The notes beneath the pieces are model-generated. The model worked only from the letters and a program-made list of their open reading frames with translations. It was not told the origin of the DNA and made no database searches. From Variovorax sp. J22G73 (lineage in GTDB: Bacteria; Pseudomonadota; Gammaproteobacteria; Burkholderiales; Burkholderiaceae_C), in contig NZ_JASZYK010000003.1 in the NCBI RefSeq assembly GCF_030317035.1, positions 620,001-684,000 of the forward strand: DNA of 64,000 nt, in the 5' to 3' direction. The translations under genes were made by a program, and so were the position numbers. How positions within the stretch are numbered: position 1 is the stretch's first letter; the number at the start of each line of letters is the position of its first letter. Below, in pieces: positions 35,849 through 43,180 of the stretch.

Positions 35849-36229
35849 TCAAGACGGCGGATGGATCGGTGGATCGAGTTCTTCGCGCAGCGCCTTTCGC
35901 TGGGCGAGCACGTCCGACAGGTTGGCGTGGAAGGCTTCCACGTCGGGCATGCGAAAGCCGATCCAGCTCAGCCCCGGATGCCGCGCGTTCAGGATCAGGT
36001 GGCCGTCAGCCTGCATGGTCCATTGCCAGGCGGGGCCGTCGACTTGCGGCGGCTCCTTCACCAGCATCGGCAGCTTCTCGGGGAAGGCGGGCTCCATCGA
36101 GCGGCGCGTTTCGGCCAGCACGCGGATGAGGCGGTCGAAGGCTTCGGCCGGTGGCGTCTCGCCGAAGGTCGACCAGTTCGCGAGATCGGTCCCGTCTTCA
36201 TGCGTCAGTTCGACGGTCATGAGTTTCAT
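35849..36229 (-). CDS. Small conserved-looking protein, function unknown
   Basis: The product is 126 residues from ATG 36229, which has GGAG five bases upstream (ATG 36241 and 36220 are alternatives). The sequence starts MKLMTVELTHEDGTDLANW, has a beta-rich core with WQWTMQADGHLILNARHPGLSWIGFR, and ends in a helix with QRKALREELD. No signal peptide or membrane segment is present. It looks like a folded cytoplasmic protein, but no family is recognised. It is divergent from the low-molecular-weight phosphatase gene, with 186 bases between them. Confidence 0.6.
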   Translation of the reverse strand: MKLMTVELTHEDGTDLANWSTFGETPPAEAFDRLIRVLAETRRSMEPAFPEKLPMLVKEPPQVDGPAWQWTMQADGHLILNARHPGLSWIGFRMPDVEAFHANLSDVLAQRKALREELDPPIHPPS

Positions 36230-36415
36230 GCGTGGCTCCATGAAAGGCTCGGTGTGTCGGTCGATTAGACCGACGGCTGGCAGCTGAGAATGATGGACTT
36301 CGAGGTGCGGGCCGATGGGCCATTGCCGATGGTTCGTGAAGGACGCAGGCTTACCCGGTGGGGCCCACGCAACGTCGCCGCACGAGAGAAACACACAACC
36401 AGGTTGTCGATAAAG

Positions 36416-36892
36416 ATGAGAAAAAAATCGATCTTGTTTATTTGCACCGGCAACATTTGCCGCTCCCCCACGGCCCATACCCTGCTCATGCACAAGGCCC
36501 GCGCCGCCGGCTTCGATGTCGAGGTCGACAGCGCCGCCATCTCCGACGAAGAGCGCGGCAACCCGCCCGACCGCCGCTCCGTCGCCGAGGCCAAGCGCCG
36601 CGGCATCCAGATGCATGCCCATGCCGCGCGCCAGGTGCGCAAGGCCGACTTCGCGCATTTCGACATGCTCATCGGCATGACAGCCCAGCACTGCGCCGCG
36701 CTGCGCAGGCTCGCACCCGCGGGCACCGCGGGCACCGCGGACAAGGTGCACCTGTTCACCGAGTTCGCCGACGGCATCGAGGGCGACGTGCCCGACCCGT
36801 GGTACGGCGGCCAGCAGGACTTCATCGAGGTGTTCGACCTGATCGACCACGGCGTGGACGGCCTGCTTGCCAGGCTGCAGGCCGAAGCCTGA
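36416..36892 (+). CDS. Low-molecular-weight protein tyrosine phosphatase
   Basis: The product is 158 residues. The P-loop C10-TGNIC-R16-S is at the very N-terminus, and the general-acid motif DPWYGG is near residue 125, both diagnostic of the family. It hydrolyses phosphotyrosine or other small phosphoesters through a cysteinyl intermediate. No capsule genes or tyrosine kinase are nearby, so the partner is unknown. The stretch around the start codon is unusually A/T-rich for this region. The gene converges with the thioesterase gene 26 bases downstream. Confidence 0.9.
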   Translation: MRKKSILFICTGNICRSPTAHTLLMHKARAAGFDVEVDSAAISDEERGNPPDRRSVAEAKRRGIQMHAHAARQVRKADFAHFDMLIGMTAQHCAALRRLAPAGTAGTADKVHLFTEFADGIEGDVPDPWYGGQQDFIEVFDLIDHGVDGLLARLQAEA

Positions 36893-36917
36893 AACCCTCT
36901 GACGCGCCGACGGCTCC

Positions 36918-37340
36918 CTACTCGCAGAGCACCCGGATCGAAGCCGGAATCCCCACCGCCCGGATGCCGCCGCCTTCGCGCTTGGCCGCGAAGATGCGCA
37001 CCTCCTCGCACTCGAGGATCAGGTCGCTCCCGCGCGTCACGCGGTAGGTCTGCACGAAGCTCTTCTCGCGCCACTCGGTGACGCGCACCGCGATGTGCAG
37101 CGTGTCGCCGTAGCTGGCGGTCTTCACGAAGCGGGTGTGGGTGTCCACCAGGGGCGTGCCGATGACGCCCAGGGTCTCGGTGGTTTCTTCCCAGCGCGGC
37201 ACGCCGCACTCGGCGAAGAAGTGCCGCGAGGCCGCGTCGATCCAGCGGAAGAAGTTGGGAAACCACACGATGCCGGCCGGGTCGCAATCGCCGAACTCGA
37301 CGCGTGCGGTGTAGACGATTTCTTTGATGCTGTTGCTCAT
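36918..37340 (-). CDS. Acyl-CoA thioesterase, 4-hydroxybenzoyl-CoA thioesterase-like
   Basis: The product is 140 residues with a single hot-dog fold. VEFGDCDPAGIVWFPNFFRWIDAA contains the catalytic Asp of the 4-HBT group. Strands follow with VRVTEWREKSFVQTYRV and ILECEEVRIFA. The enzyme hydrolyses aryl- or acyl-CoA thioesters. Its ATG overlaps the stop of dctM by one base, so it is cotranslated with the TRAP transporter. That places it last in the ior-dehydrogenase-TRAP run, where it could release an arylacetate from the CoA ester made by the Ior enzyme. This role is inferred. Confidence 0.87.
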   Translation of the reverse strand: MSNSIKEIVYTARVEFGDCDPAGIVWFPNFFRWIDAASRHFFAECGVPRWEETTETLGVIGTPLVDTHTRFVKTASYGDTLHIAVRVTEWREKSFVQTYRVTRGSDLILECEEVRIFAAKREGGGIRAVGIPASIRVLCE

Positions 37341-38641
37341 CAGCCCATTCTCGTCGGCAGCCACAAGGCAATGATGGGGAACGCGATCAGTATCACCAGC
37401 CGCACGATGTCGGTCACGATGAACGGCAGCACGCCCTTGAAGATGGTGGTGAAGCTCACGTCCTTCACCACGCTCTTGATGACGAACACGTTCATGCCCA
37501 CCGGCGGATGGATGAGCCCGAGCTCCACGGTCATCACGATGATCACGCCGAACCAGATAGGGTCGAAGCCCAGGTGCACGATCACCGGGTAGATGATGGG
37601 CACGGTCAAAATGATCATCGCCATCGCGTCCATCAGGCAGCCCAGCACCAGGTACATGACCATGATGAGCGCGAGCACGCCGTAGCGCCCGATGCCCAGC
37701 CCGGTCAGGAACTCGGTGAGCTTCTGCGGGCTCTGCGTGATGGTGAGGAAGTAGCCGAACAGCAGCGCGCCGATCAGCACCGTGAACACCGCCGCCGCCG
37801 TGCGCGTGGCCGACAGCAGCGCCTCGCGGATCTTCGGGCCGTCGAGCTTGCGCCGCACCAGCCCGAGGATGAACGCGCCGCTCGCGCCCACGCCGCCGGC
37901 CTCGGTGGGCGTGAAGAAGCCGCCGTAGAGGCCGCCGATGACGAACACGAACAGCACCAGCGGCGCCCACACGTTCTTCAGGTCCTTGAAACGCTCCGAC
38001 CACGGCTTGACCTCGCCGCCGGGCAGCCAGTCGGGCCGCAGCTTGACGATGATGGCAATGGTCATCACGTACATCGCCATGGCCAGTATGCCGGGCACGA
38101 TGCCCGCCATGAAGAGCTTGCCGATGTCCTGCTGCGTGAGGATGGCGTACACGGCCAGCACGGTCGATGGCGGCAGGATGGCGCCCAGCGTGCCGCCCGC
38201 GGCGATGACGCCGGTGGAGAACGACTGCGGGTAGTTGAAGCGCCGCATCTCCGGGTACGCCACCGCCGAGAAGGTGGCCGCCGTGGCCACCGACGAGCCG
38301 CAGATGGCCGCGAAGCCGCCGCACGCCACCACCGTGGCCACGCCCAGGCCGCCGCGCAGGTGGCCGATCATGGAGTTGGCCGCCTTGAACAGCTCGCGGC
38401 TCACGCCCGACACCGACACCAGCGCCCCCATGAGCATGAACATCGGGATCACGCCGAAGGTGTAGTCGGTCACGGTGCGCATCGAGGTCTGGCCCACCAG
38501 CTTCAGCGCCGGGCCGGGCCCGACCAGGTAGCTGTAGCCGACCACGCCCACGAGGCCCATCGCCATGCCGACCGGCACGCGCAACAACATCAATACAAAG
38601 AGGGCCACAAAGCCCAGCACTGCCACTGCATCGGGGCTCAT
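37340..38641 (-). CDS. dctM: TRAP transporter large permease DctM
   Basis: The product is 433 residues with about twelve helices. The family pattern starts VLGFVALFVLMLLRVPVGMAMG. ILPPSTVLAVYAILTQQDIGKLFMAGIVPG is the typical conserved loop. This is the Na+-coupled membrane subunit that moves the substrate handed over by the DctP receptor. The start overlaps dctQ by four bases (ATGA), and the stop overlaps the thioesterase start. Confidence 0.95.
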   Translation of the reverse strand: MSPDAVAVLGFVALFVLMLLRVPVGMAMGLVGVVGYSYLVGPGPALKLVGQTSMRTVTDYTFGVIPMFMLMGALVSVSGVSRELFKAANSMIGHLRGGLGVATVVACGGFAAICGSSVATAATFSAVAYPEMRRFNYPQSFSTGVIAAGGTLGAILPPSTVLAVYAILTQQDIGKLFMAGIVPGILAMAMYVMTIAIIVKLRPDWLPGGEVKPWSERFKDLKNVWAPLVLFVFVIGGLYGGFFTPTEAGGVGASGAFILGLVRRKLDGPKIREALLSATRTAAAVFTVLIGALLFGYFLTITQSPQKLTEFLTGLGIGRYGVLALIMVMYLVLGCLMDAMAMIILTVPIIYPVIVHLGFDPIWFGVIIVMTVELGLIHPPVGMNVFVIKSVVKDVSFTTIFKGVLPFIVTDIVRLVILIAFPIIALWLPTRMG

Positions 38642-39162
38642 TCATCCGCCTTCTGTTCTGCGTGAACTTCTTCGAGTTGCTCGGGGTGAAAGATCAGCCG
38701 GTACGTGCGAATCGCGATGAGCAGCACCGCGCACACGTCGCCGGCCCAGGCCACGGCGTAGAAGGGCCAGGTCGGAATGTTCAGGTCGTAGGTTTGCACG
38801 TTGTCCACGTAGGTGCCGCGCACTTTGTCGAACAGCATGGCGGTCTGCACCGCCACCACGAACAGCAGCACCAGCGTGGCGAACACGTCGATGACGCGCT
38901 TCATGCGCGGGCCGGCCGCGGTCCACACCAGGTCGACGGTGATGTGCCCGCCGCGGTAGCTGGTGGCCGCGATGCCCCAGAAGATCAGGATGCCCAGCAG
39001 CATGCGGCCGAAGTCGTACGCGTCGGGAATCGAGGTGTCGAAGAACTTGCGCAGCACCACGGCCACGAAGATGTTGAGCGCGACGATCCCCACGAAGATG
39101 GCGGCGAGCCATTCGATGAGGTTGATCGCGCGGTCCATGTAGCTGGCGGACCGGGCGGCCAT
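38638..39162 (-). CDS. dctQ: TRAP transporter small permease DctQ
   Basis: The product is 174 residues with four helices (about 12-34, 50-70, 88-110 and 138-158). The motif FWGIAATSYRGGHITVDL is characteristic of DctQ. It forms the permease with DctM in the inner membrane. It begins three bases after the dctP stop and overlaps dctM. Confidence 0.93.
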   Translation of the reverse strand: MAARSASYMDRAINLIEWLAAIFVGIVALNIFVAVVLRKFFDTSIPDAYDFGRMLLGILIFWGIAATSYRGGHITVDLVWTAAGPRMKRVIDVFATLVLLFVVAVQTAMLFDKVRGTYVDNVQTYDLNIPTWPFYAVAWAGDVCAVLLIAIRTYRLIFHPEQLEEVHAEQKADE

Positions 39163-39165
39163 GGC

Positions 39166-40218
39166 TCAGAGCGCCGACTTGTACTTGGAAGGGCTGGCCT
39201 TCAGCGCGTCCATGACGGCCTTCGGGTCTTCGCCCACCTTCTTCACGCTGTCGGCCCATTGCGTCTCCGACGGTGCCGCGGCCTTGCGCCATGCGTCGAG
39301 CTGCTCGGGCGTGAGCTTGTAGATCTCGTGGCCGGGCAGCGCCGCCATCTTGGCGTGGCCCGCGAACTCGAAGTCGGCCCACGGCGCGGCCACCTTCTGC
39401 GCCCACTCGCTGGTGCAGTGGTCGTCCACCACCTTCTTCTGCGCGACGGACATGGCGTCGTACTTGCTCTTGTTCATGACCCACACGAAGGGCGTCACGT
39501 ACAGCGGCGCGTCCATGTGGTACTTCACCACCTTGTCGATGCCGAACAGGCCGATGGAGCCCCACGGAAAGGTGATGGCGTCGGCCACGCCGCGCTCCAG
39601 CATGTCGCGCGACTCGGGCGCCGAGGCCTGCACGTTGGTGCCGCCCAGCGAGGTGATGAGCTGGCCCACGGTGCTGGTGGCCGGGCGCACCTTCATGCCC
39701 TTGACGTCGGTGGGCAGCGTGATCTTCTTGCGCGAGTGGAAGGTGCCGGGGTCGTGCACGAACGCGAAGCAGTACTTCACGTCCTTCATTTCCTTGGCCG
39801 CGTAGTTGCGGTACCAGGCGTCGATGGCGGCCGAGCCTTCCTTGCCGTTGGCGAACAGGAAGGGCAGCGAGGCACCGGCCATCACCGGGAAGCGGCCCGG
39901 CTGGTAGCCCGGGTTCACGTAGGAGAAATCGGCGATGCCGTCGCGCGCCATGTCGTAGTGGTCGAAGGCCTTGCCCAGCTGCTCCGACGGAAACAGGATG
40001 GCGGTGATGGTGCCGCCCGACTCCTTCTTGATGTCGTCGGCCCACGCCTGCAGCGCGGGGTTGAGCGGGTGCTGCGCGGGCACCCAGCTGGAGAGCTTGA
40101 GCTGCACGGGCTTGTCCTGCGCCTGCACGGCCGGCAGGCCGAGCGCCAGCGCGGCGGTGGCCGCGATCAGGGCCAGGGCGCGGGCCCTGGAACGGTGGGG
40201 GTGGCGGGTGGTGGTCAT
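39166..40218 (-). CDS. dctP: TRAP transporter substrate-binding protein DctP
   Basis: The product is 350 residues from ATG 40218. A Sec signal peptide (about 1-35) ends LPAVQAQ, and the family fold follows. KVRPATSTVGQLITSLGGTNVQ contains the conserved Arg that usually binds a carboxylate. The substrate is therefore an organic acid, and from the neighbours probably an aromatic hydroxy- or keto-acid (inference). It works in the periplasm with DctQ and DctM. An FMN dehydrogenase gene ends 37 bases upstream. Confidence 0.92.
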   Translation of the reverse strand: MTTTRHPHRSRARALALIAATAALALGLPAVQAQDKPVQLKLSSWVPAQHPLNPALQAWADDIKKESGGTITAILFPSEQLGKAFDHYDMARDGIADFSYVNPGYQPGRFPVMAGASLPFLFANGKEGSAAIDAWYRNYAAKEMKDVKYCFAFVHDPGTFHSRKKITLPTDVKGMKVRPATSTVGQLITSLGGTNVQASAPESRDMLERGVADAITFPWGSIGLFGIDKVVKYHMDAPLYVTPFVWVMNKSKYDAMSVAQKKVVDDHCTSEWAQKVAAPWADFEFAGHAKMAALPGHEIYKLTPEQLDAWRKAAAPSETQWADSVKKVGEDPKAVMDALKASPSKYKSAL

Positions 40219-40255
40219 GGTCTCCTTCGTTATGTGTTTGAACTGGTTGCGCAAT

Positions 40256-41515
40256 CTAGGCAGTCGCGCTCGCCGGGTATATGGAGGCTTTCCCGAGCGT
40301 GTTTTCGTTGCGCGCCGGCACGCTCGCGGCTTGTTCGGAAGGCGAACGGAATTCGCTCCGGTCGACATGGCGCGGGCCCAGTTCGCGCACCTGCGTGGCG
40401 CCCAGCAAGGTCATGGTGCGTTCGGTTTCCTGTGCCAGCAGCTGCAGCACGGCGAGCGCGCCTTGCTCGCCCGCGCAGGCCAGGCCGTAGACCGGCGCGC
40501 GGCCGACCAGCGTGCCGCTGGCGCCGAGGGCCAGCGCCTTCACCACGTCGCTGCCGCGCCGGATGCCGCCATCGACCAGCACCGGAATGCGCCCGCCCAC
40601 CGCATCGACGATGCGCGGCAGCGCGGCGATGCTGGCCGGCGCCGCATCGAGCTGGCGGTCGCCGTGGTTGGAGACCACGATGCCGTCCGCGCCATGGCGC
40701 ACGGCGCGCCTGGCGTCTTCCGCGCCGAGCAGGCCCTTGACGAGCAGCGGCCCGTCCCACAGCTTGCGCAGCCAGCCCAGGCTGTCCCAGGTGAGCGTGC
40801 GGTCCATGGTGCGCGAGAGCAGGGCGGCTTGCGCCTGGGCGGAGACGGGTGGCTCGTTACCGCCCTCGCTGTCGTCGTGGTGGGGCAGCAGGTTCTCGAA
40901 GCGCGGCATGCCCCCCTGCGCCAGCCGCAGCAGCCAGCCGGGGTGGCGCGCCATGTCGAGCACGGTGGCCGGCGTGAGCCGCATCGGCACGCGAAAGCCG
41001 TGGCGCAGGTCGCGCTCGCGCAGGCCGCTGACCGGCACGTCGACCGTGAGCACCAGCGCTTCGAAGCGGGCGGCGCGGGCACGCCGCACCACGCGCTCGG
41101 CGATGGCGCGCTCGCCCATCACGTAGAGCTGCATCCACAGCGTGGCGTCGGGCGCGGCGGCGCGCACATGGTCGATGCGGGTGTTCGACGCGGTCGACAG
41201 CACGAAGGGCACGCGCGCGGCCTGCGCGGCCGCCGCCATCAACGCGTCGCCGCGCGGGCGCACCAGGCCGGCCAGCCCGATGGGCGCGATGGCGAAGGGC
41301 GCGTTCCAGCGCCGGCCGAACAGTTCGATGCCGATGTCCAGCGCACTGGTGTCGCGCAGGCACTCCGGCACCAGCGGCACGGCGTCGAGCGCGTCGCGGT
41401 TGCGCTGCATGCAGCGCTCGTCTTCCGCGCCGCCGTCGACGTAGTCGAACACCAGGCGCGGCAGCACGCGGCGTGCGCGGCGCCGGTAGTCCTCGACGTT
41501 GAGCAGAAGCGTCAT
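40256..41515 (-). CDS. FMN-dependent alpha-hydroxy acid dehydrogenase (LldD/mandelate dehydrogenase family)
   Basis: The product is 419 residues. NVEDYRRRARRVLPRLVFDYVDGG is the family start, FAIAPIGLAGLV and LWMQLYVMGERA line the FMN site, and SNHGDRQLD holds the catalytic His and the Arg. VDGGIRRGSDVVKALALGA binds the phosphate. The usual motif is SNHGGRQLD; here the second Gly is Asp. The enzyme oxidises an (S)-2-hydroxy acid to the 2-keto acid. The iorB stop is 37 bases upstream and dctP starts 37 bases downstream, so an aryl-lactate or mandelate substrate is plausible. The C-terminal 40 residues are non-conserved. Confidence 0.88.
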   Translation of the reverse strand: MTLLLNVEDYRRRARRVLPRLVFDYVDGGAEDERCMQRNRDALDAVPLVPECLRDTSALDIGIELFGRRWNAPFAIAPIGLAGLVRPRGDALMAAAAQAARVPFVLSTASNTRIDHVRAAAPDATLWMQLYVMGERAIAERVVRRARAARFEALVLTVDVPVSGLRERDLRHGFRVPMRLTPATVLDMARHPGWLLRLAQGGMPRFENLLPHHDDSEGGNEPPVSAQAQAALLSRTMDRTLTWDSLGWLRKLWDGPLLVKGLLGAEDARRAVRHGADGIVVSNHGDRQLDAAPASIAALPRIVDAVGGRIPVLVDGGIRRGSDVVKALALGASGTLVGRAPVYGLACAGEQGALAVLQLLAQETERTMTLLGATQVRELGPRHVDRSEFRSPSEQAASVPARNENTLGKASIYPASATA

Positions 41516-41552
41516 CGGCGTGGCCTTGGTCGTTGGTCGCTGGTCGCCGGTA

Positions 41553-43169
41553 TCAGGCGCCGCCCGTGGGCTTGCGCTTCATCCAGCGGATCGGCTGGGC
41601 CTTGACGGGCCGCGCCGGCGCGCCGTGTTCGACCAGCGCGGCGTCGAGCGCGCGGCCCGCGTCGTCGGCCAGCGCGGCGTTGCGCGCCGCGGCCACGGCC
41701 TGCGCGCGCTCGGCCGCCGGCACGCCGGGCTGCGCCGCGAGGTGGTCGGTCACGTGCAGCAGGTTTTCCTTGCCGCGCTCGTTGGTGCTTCCATAGCCCT
41801 TGATGAGCCGGCCGCACAGCGCCAGCTCATGCCCCAGCGCCCAGCCATCGCGCGTGCCGGCTTCCACCGCCGCGAGCCAGCGTTCGATCAGCGCCTGTTC
41901 TTCGCCGAAGCGGCTGCCGCGCCGGCGCAGCCAGCGCAGCGAGGCCAGCAGCCGCAGCGACGCCATGCCGATCACCGAATGGCTGCCCACCTTCAGCGGC
42001 AGCGCCCACGGCGCGAGGCCGCGCGCCTGCCGGCCGCGGTCCCACGCCGTCACGCGGCGAGAAAGGCCGGGCGGCAGCAGCGCCGCGAACTCGGCGGCGC
42101 CGGGCTTGAAGTGGTCGTACACCTTCACGATGTCGTCGTCGCCCGCGCGCACTTCCTTGCGCACGCGCTGCGCGCGGCTGGCGCGGCCCTTGAGCGCGGC
42201 CACGCGCACGATGTCGTCGAAGGCCATCCACAGCGCAAGCCAGCGCGCGGCCTCGCGGGTGATGGCGAAGCCTTGCGCGCCGGCCGGGTCGGCGGCGCGC
42301 TCCGCGTCCAGCACGCGGCCCAGGCGCTGCGCGTAGAGCGCGGCGTAGGCGGCGTCCTGGTAGTCGAGCACGCGCGCATGGCCCAGGGTGAGCATGTCGT
42401 GCACGGCCGGCGGAAAGCGGCGCGCCAGTTCGGCGGGCAGGGCGCTGGGCGGGGGCGACGCGTCGTTGCCGTCGCCGGCCAGCACGCTGCTGACGAACGC
42501 GGCCTGCGCGCGCGGCGCGCTCACCGCGTCGAAGGCGGCGGCAAAGCCGCGCAGGCTGGCCGCGGCCATCTTGTTGAGCTTGTCGGGCGCGCTGGTGTCG
42601 CCACCGCGCACCACGTGCTCGTAGGCCTCGCGCGGAAACGGAAACAGCCCGCTGCCGGCGATGGCGCCCAGCATCACGGCGCTGACCACCGTGCCGCTGT
42701 CGCGCGCGATGGCGTTCATGTCGAACACGTGGTGCTCGCGGCTGAAGGCCTTCACCACGTCGAGCAGGCGCTGCGCGTCGGCGCGGCCGTCGCCGGGCTC
42801 CATGCGCTCTGCGGTGGTGAAGATGCGCGCCGACGAGCTGATGACCAGCGTGCGCAGCGGCGCGCTCATGCCGTTGCCGACCTGGCGCGCGGTTTCCAGC
42901 AGCTCCGACGACACGATCGCGTCGAGCGCGCCCGGCACCGGGCTCAGGCTGAACACGGGGCGCCGGCCGCCGAGCTGCGCGAGCGGCACCGGGAACACCT
43001 CGATGTAGTAGGTGGTGGCGCCGGTGCGCTGCGCCACGCCGGGAATGGACGTGCTCTGCGCCGCGTAGCCGGCGTGGCGCGCAATGTCGACCAGCCATTC
43101 GGTCAGCACGCCGCCGCCTTCGCCGCCCAGCGCGCACACGAGCAAGGTGAGGGGCCTGTTCTGTTCCAT
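41553..43169 (-). CDS. iorB: Indolepyruvate ferredoxin oxidoreductase beta subunit, long bacterial form
   Basis: The product is 538 residues from ATG 43169. The first 200 or so (LLVCALGGEGGGVLTEWLVDIARHAG, then SIPGVAQRTGATTYYIE) match the gamma/beta domain of 2-ketoacid ferredoxin oxidoreductases. The archaeal IorB ends there. The extra 300 residues are helical (LAGDGN, YDHFKPGAAEFAALLP, then a terminal basic stretch) and correspond to the extension of bacterial forms; its role is unknown. With IorA it converts aryl-pyruvates to aryl-acetyl-CoA. It starts 11 bases after the iorA stop. Confidence 0.88.
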   Translation of the reverse strand: MEQNRPLTLLVCALGGEGGGVLTEWLVDIARHAGYAAQSTSIPGVAQRTGATTYYIEVFPVPLAQLGGRRPVFSLSPVPGALDAIVSSELLETARQVGNGMSAPLRTLVISSSARIFTTAERMEPGDGRADAQRLLDVVKAFSREHHVFDMNAIARDSGTVVSAVMLGAIAGSGLFPFPREAYEHVVRGGDTSAPDKLNKMAAASLRGFAAAFDAVSAPRAQAAFVSSVLAGDGNDASPPPSALPAELARRFPPAVHDMLTLGHARVLDYQDAAYAALYAQRLGRVLDAERAADPAGAQGFAITREAARWLALWMAFDDIVRVAALKGRASRAQRVRKEVRAGDDDIVKVYDHFKPGAAEFAALLPPGLSRRVTAWDRGRQARGLAPWALPLKVGSHSVIGMASLRLLASLRWLRRRGSRFGEEQALIERWLAAVEAGTRDGWALGHELALCGRLIKGYGSTNERGKENLLHVTDHLAAQPGVPAAERAQAVAAARNAALADDAGRALDAALVEHGAPARPVKAQPIRWMKRKPTGGA

Positions 43170-43180
43170 GCCTTGGCCCT

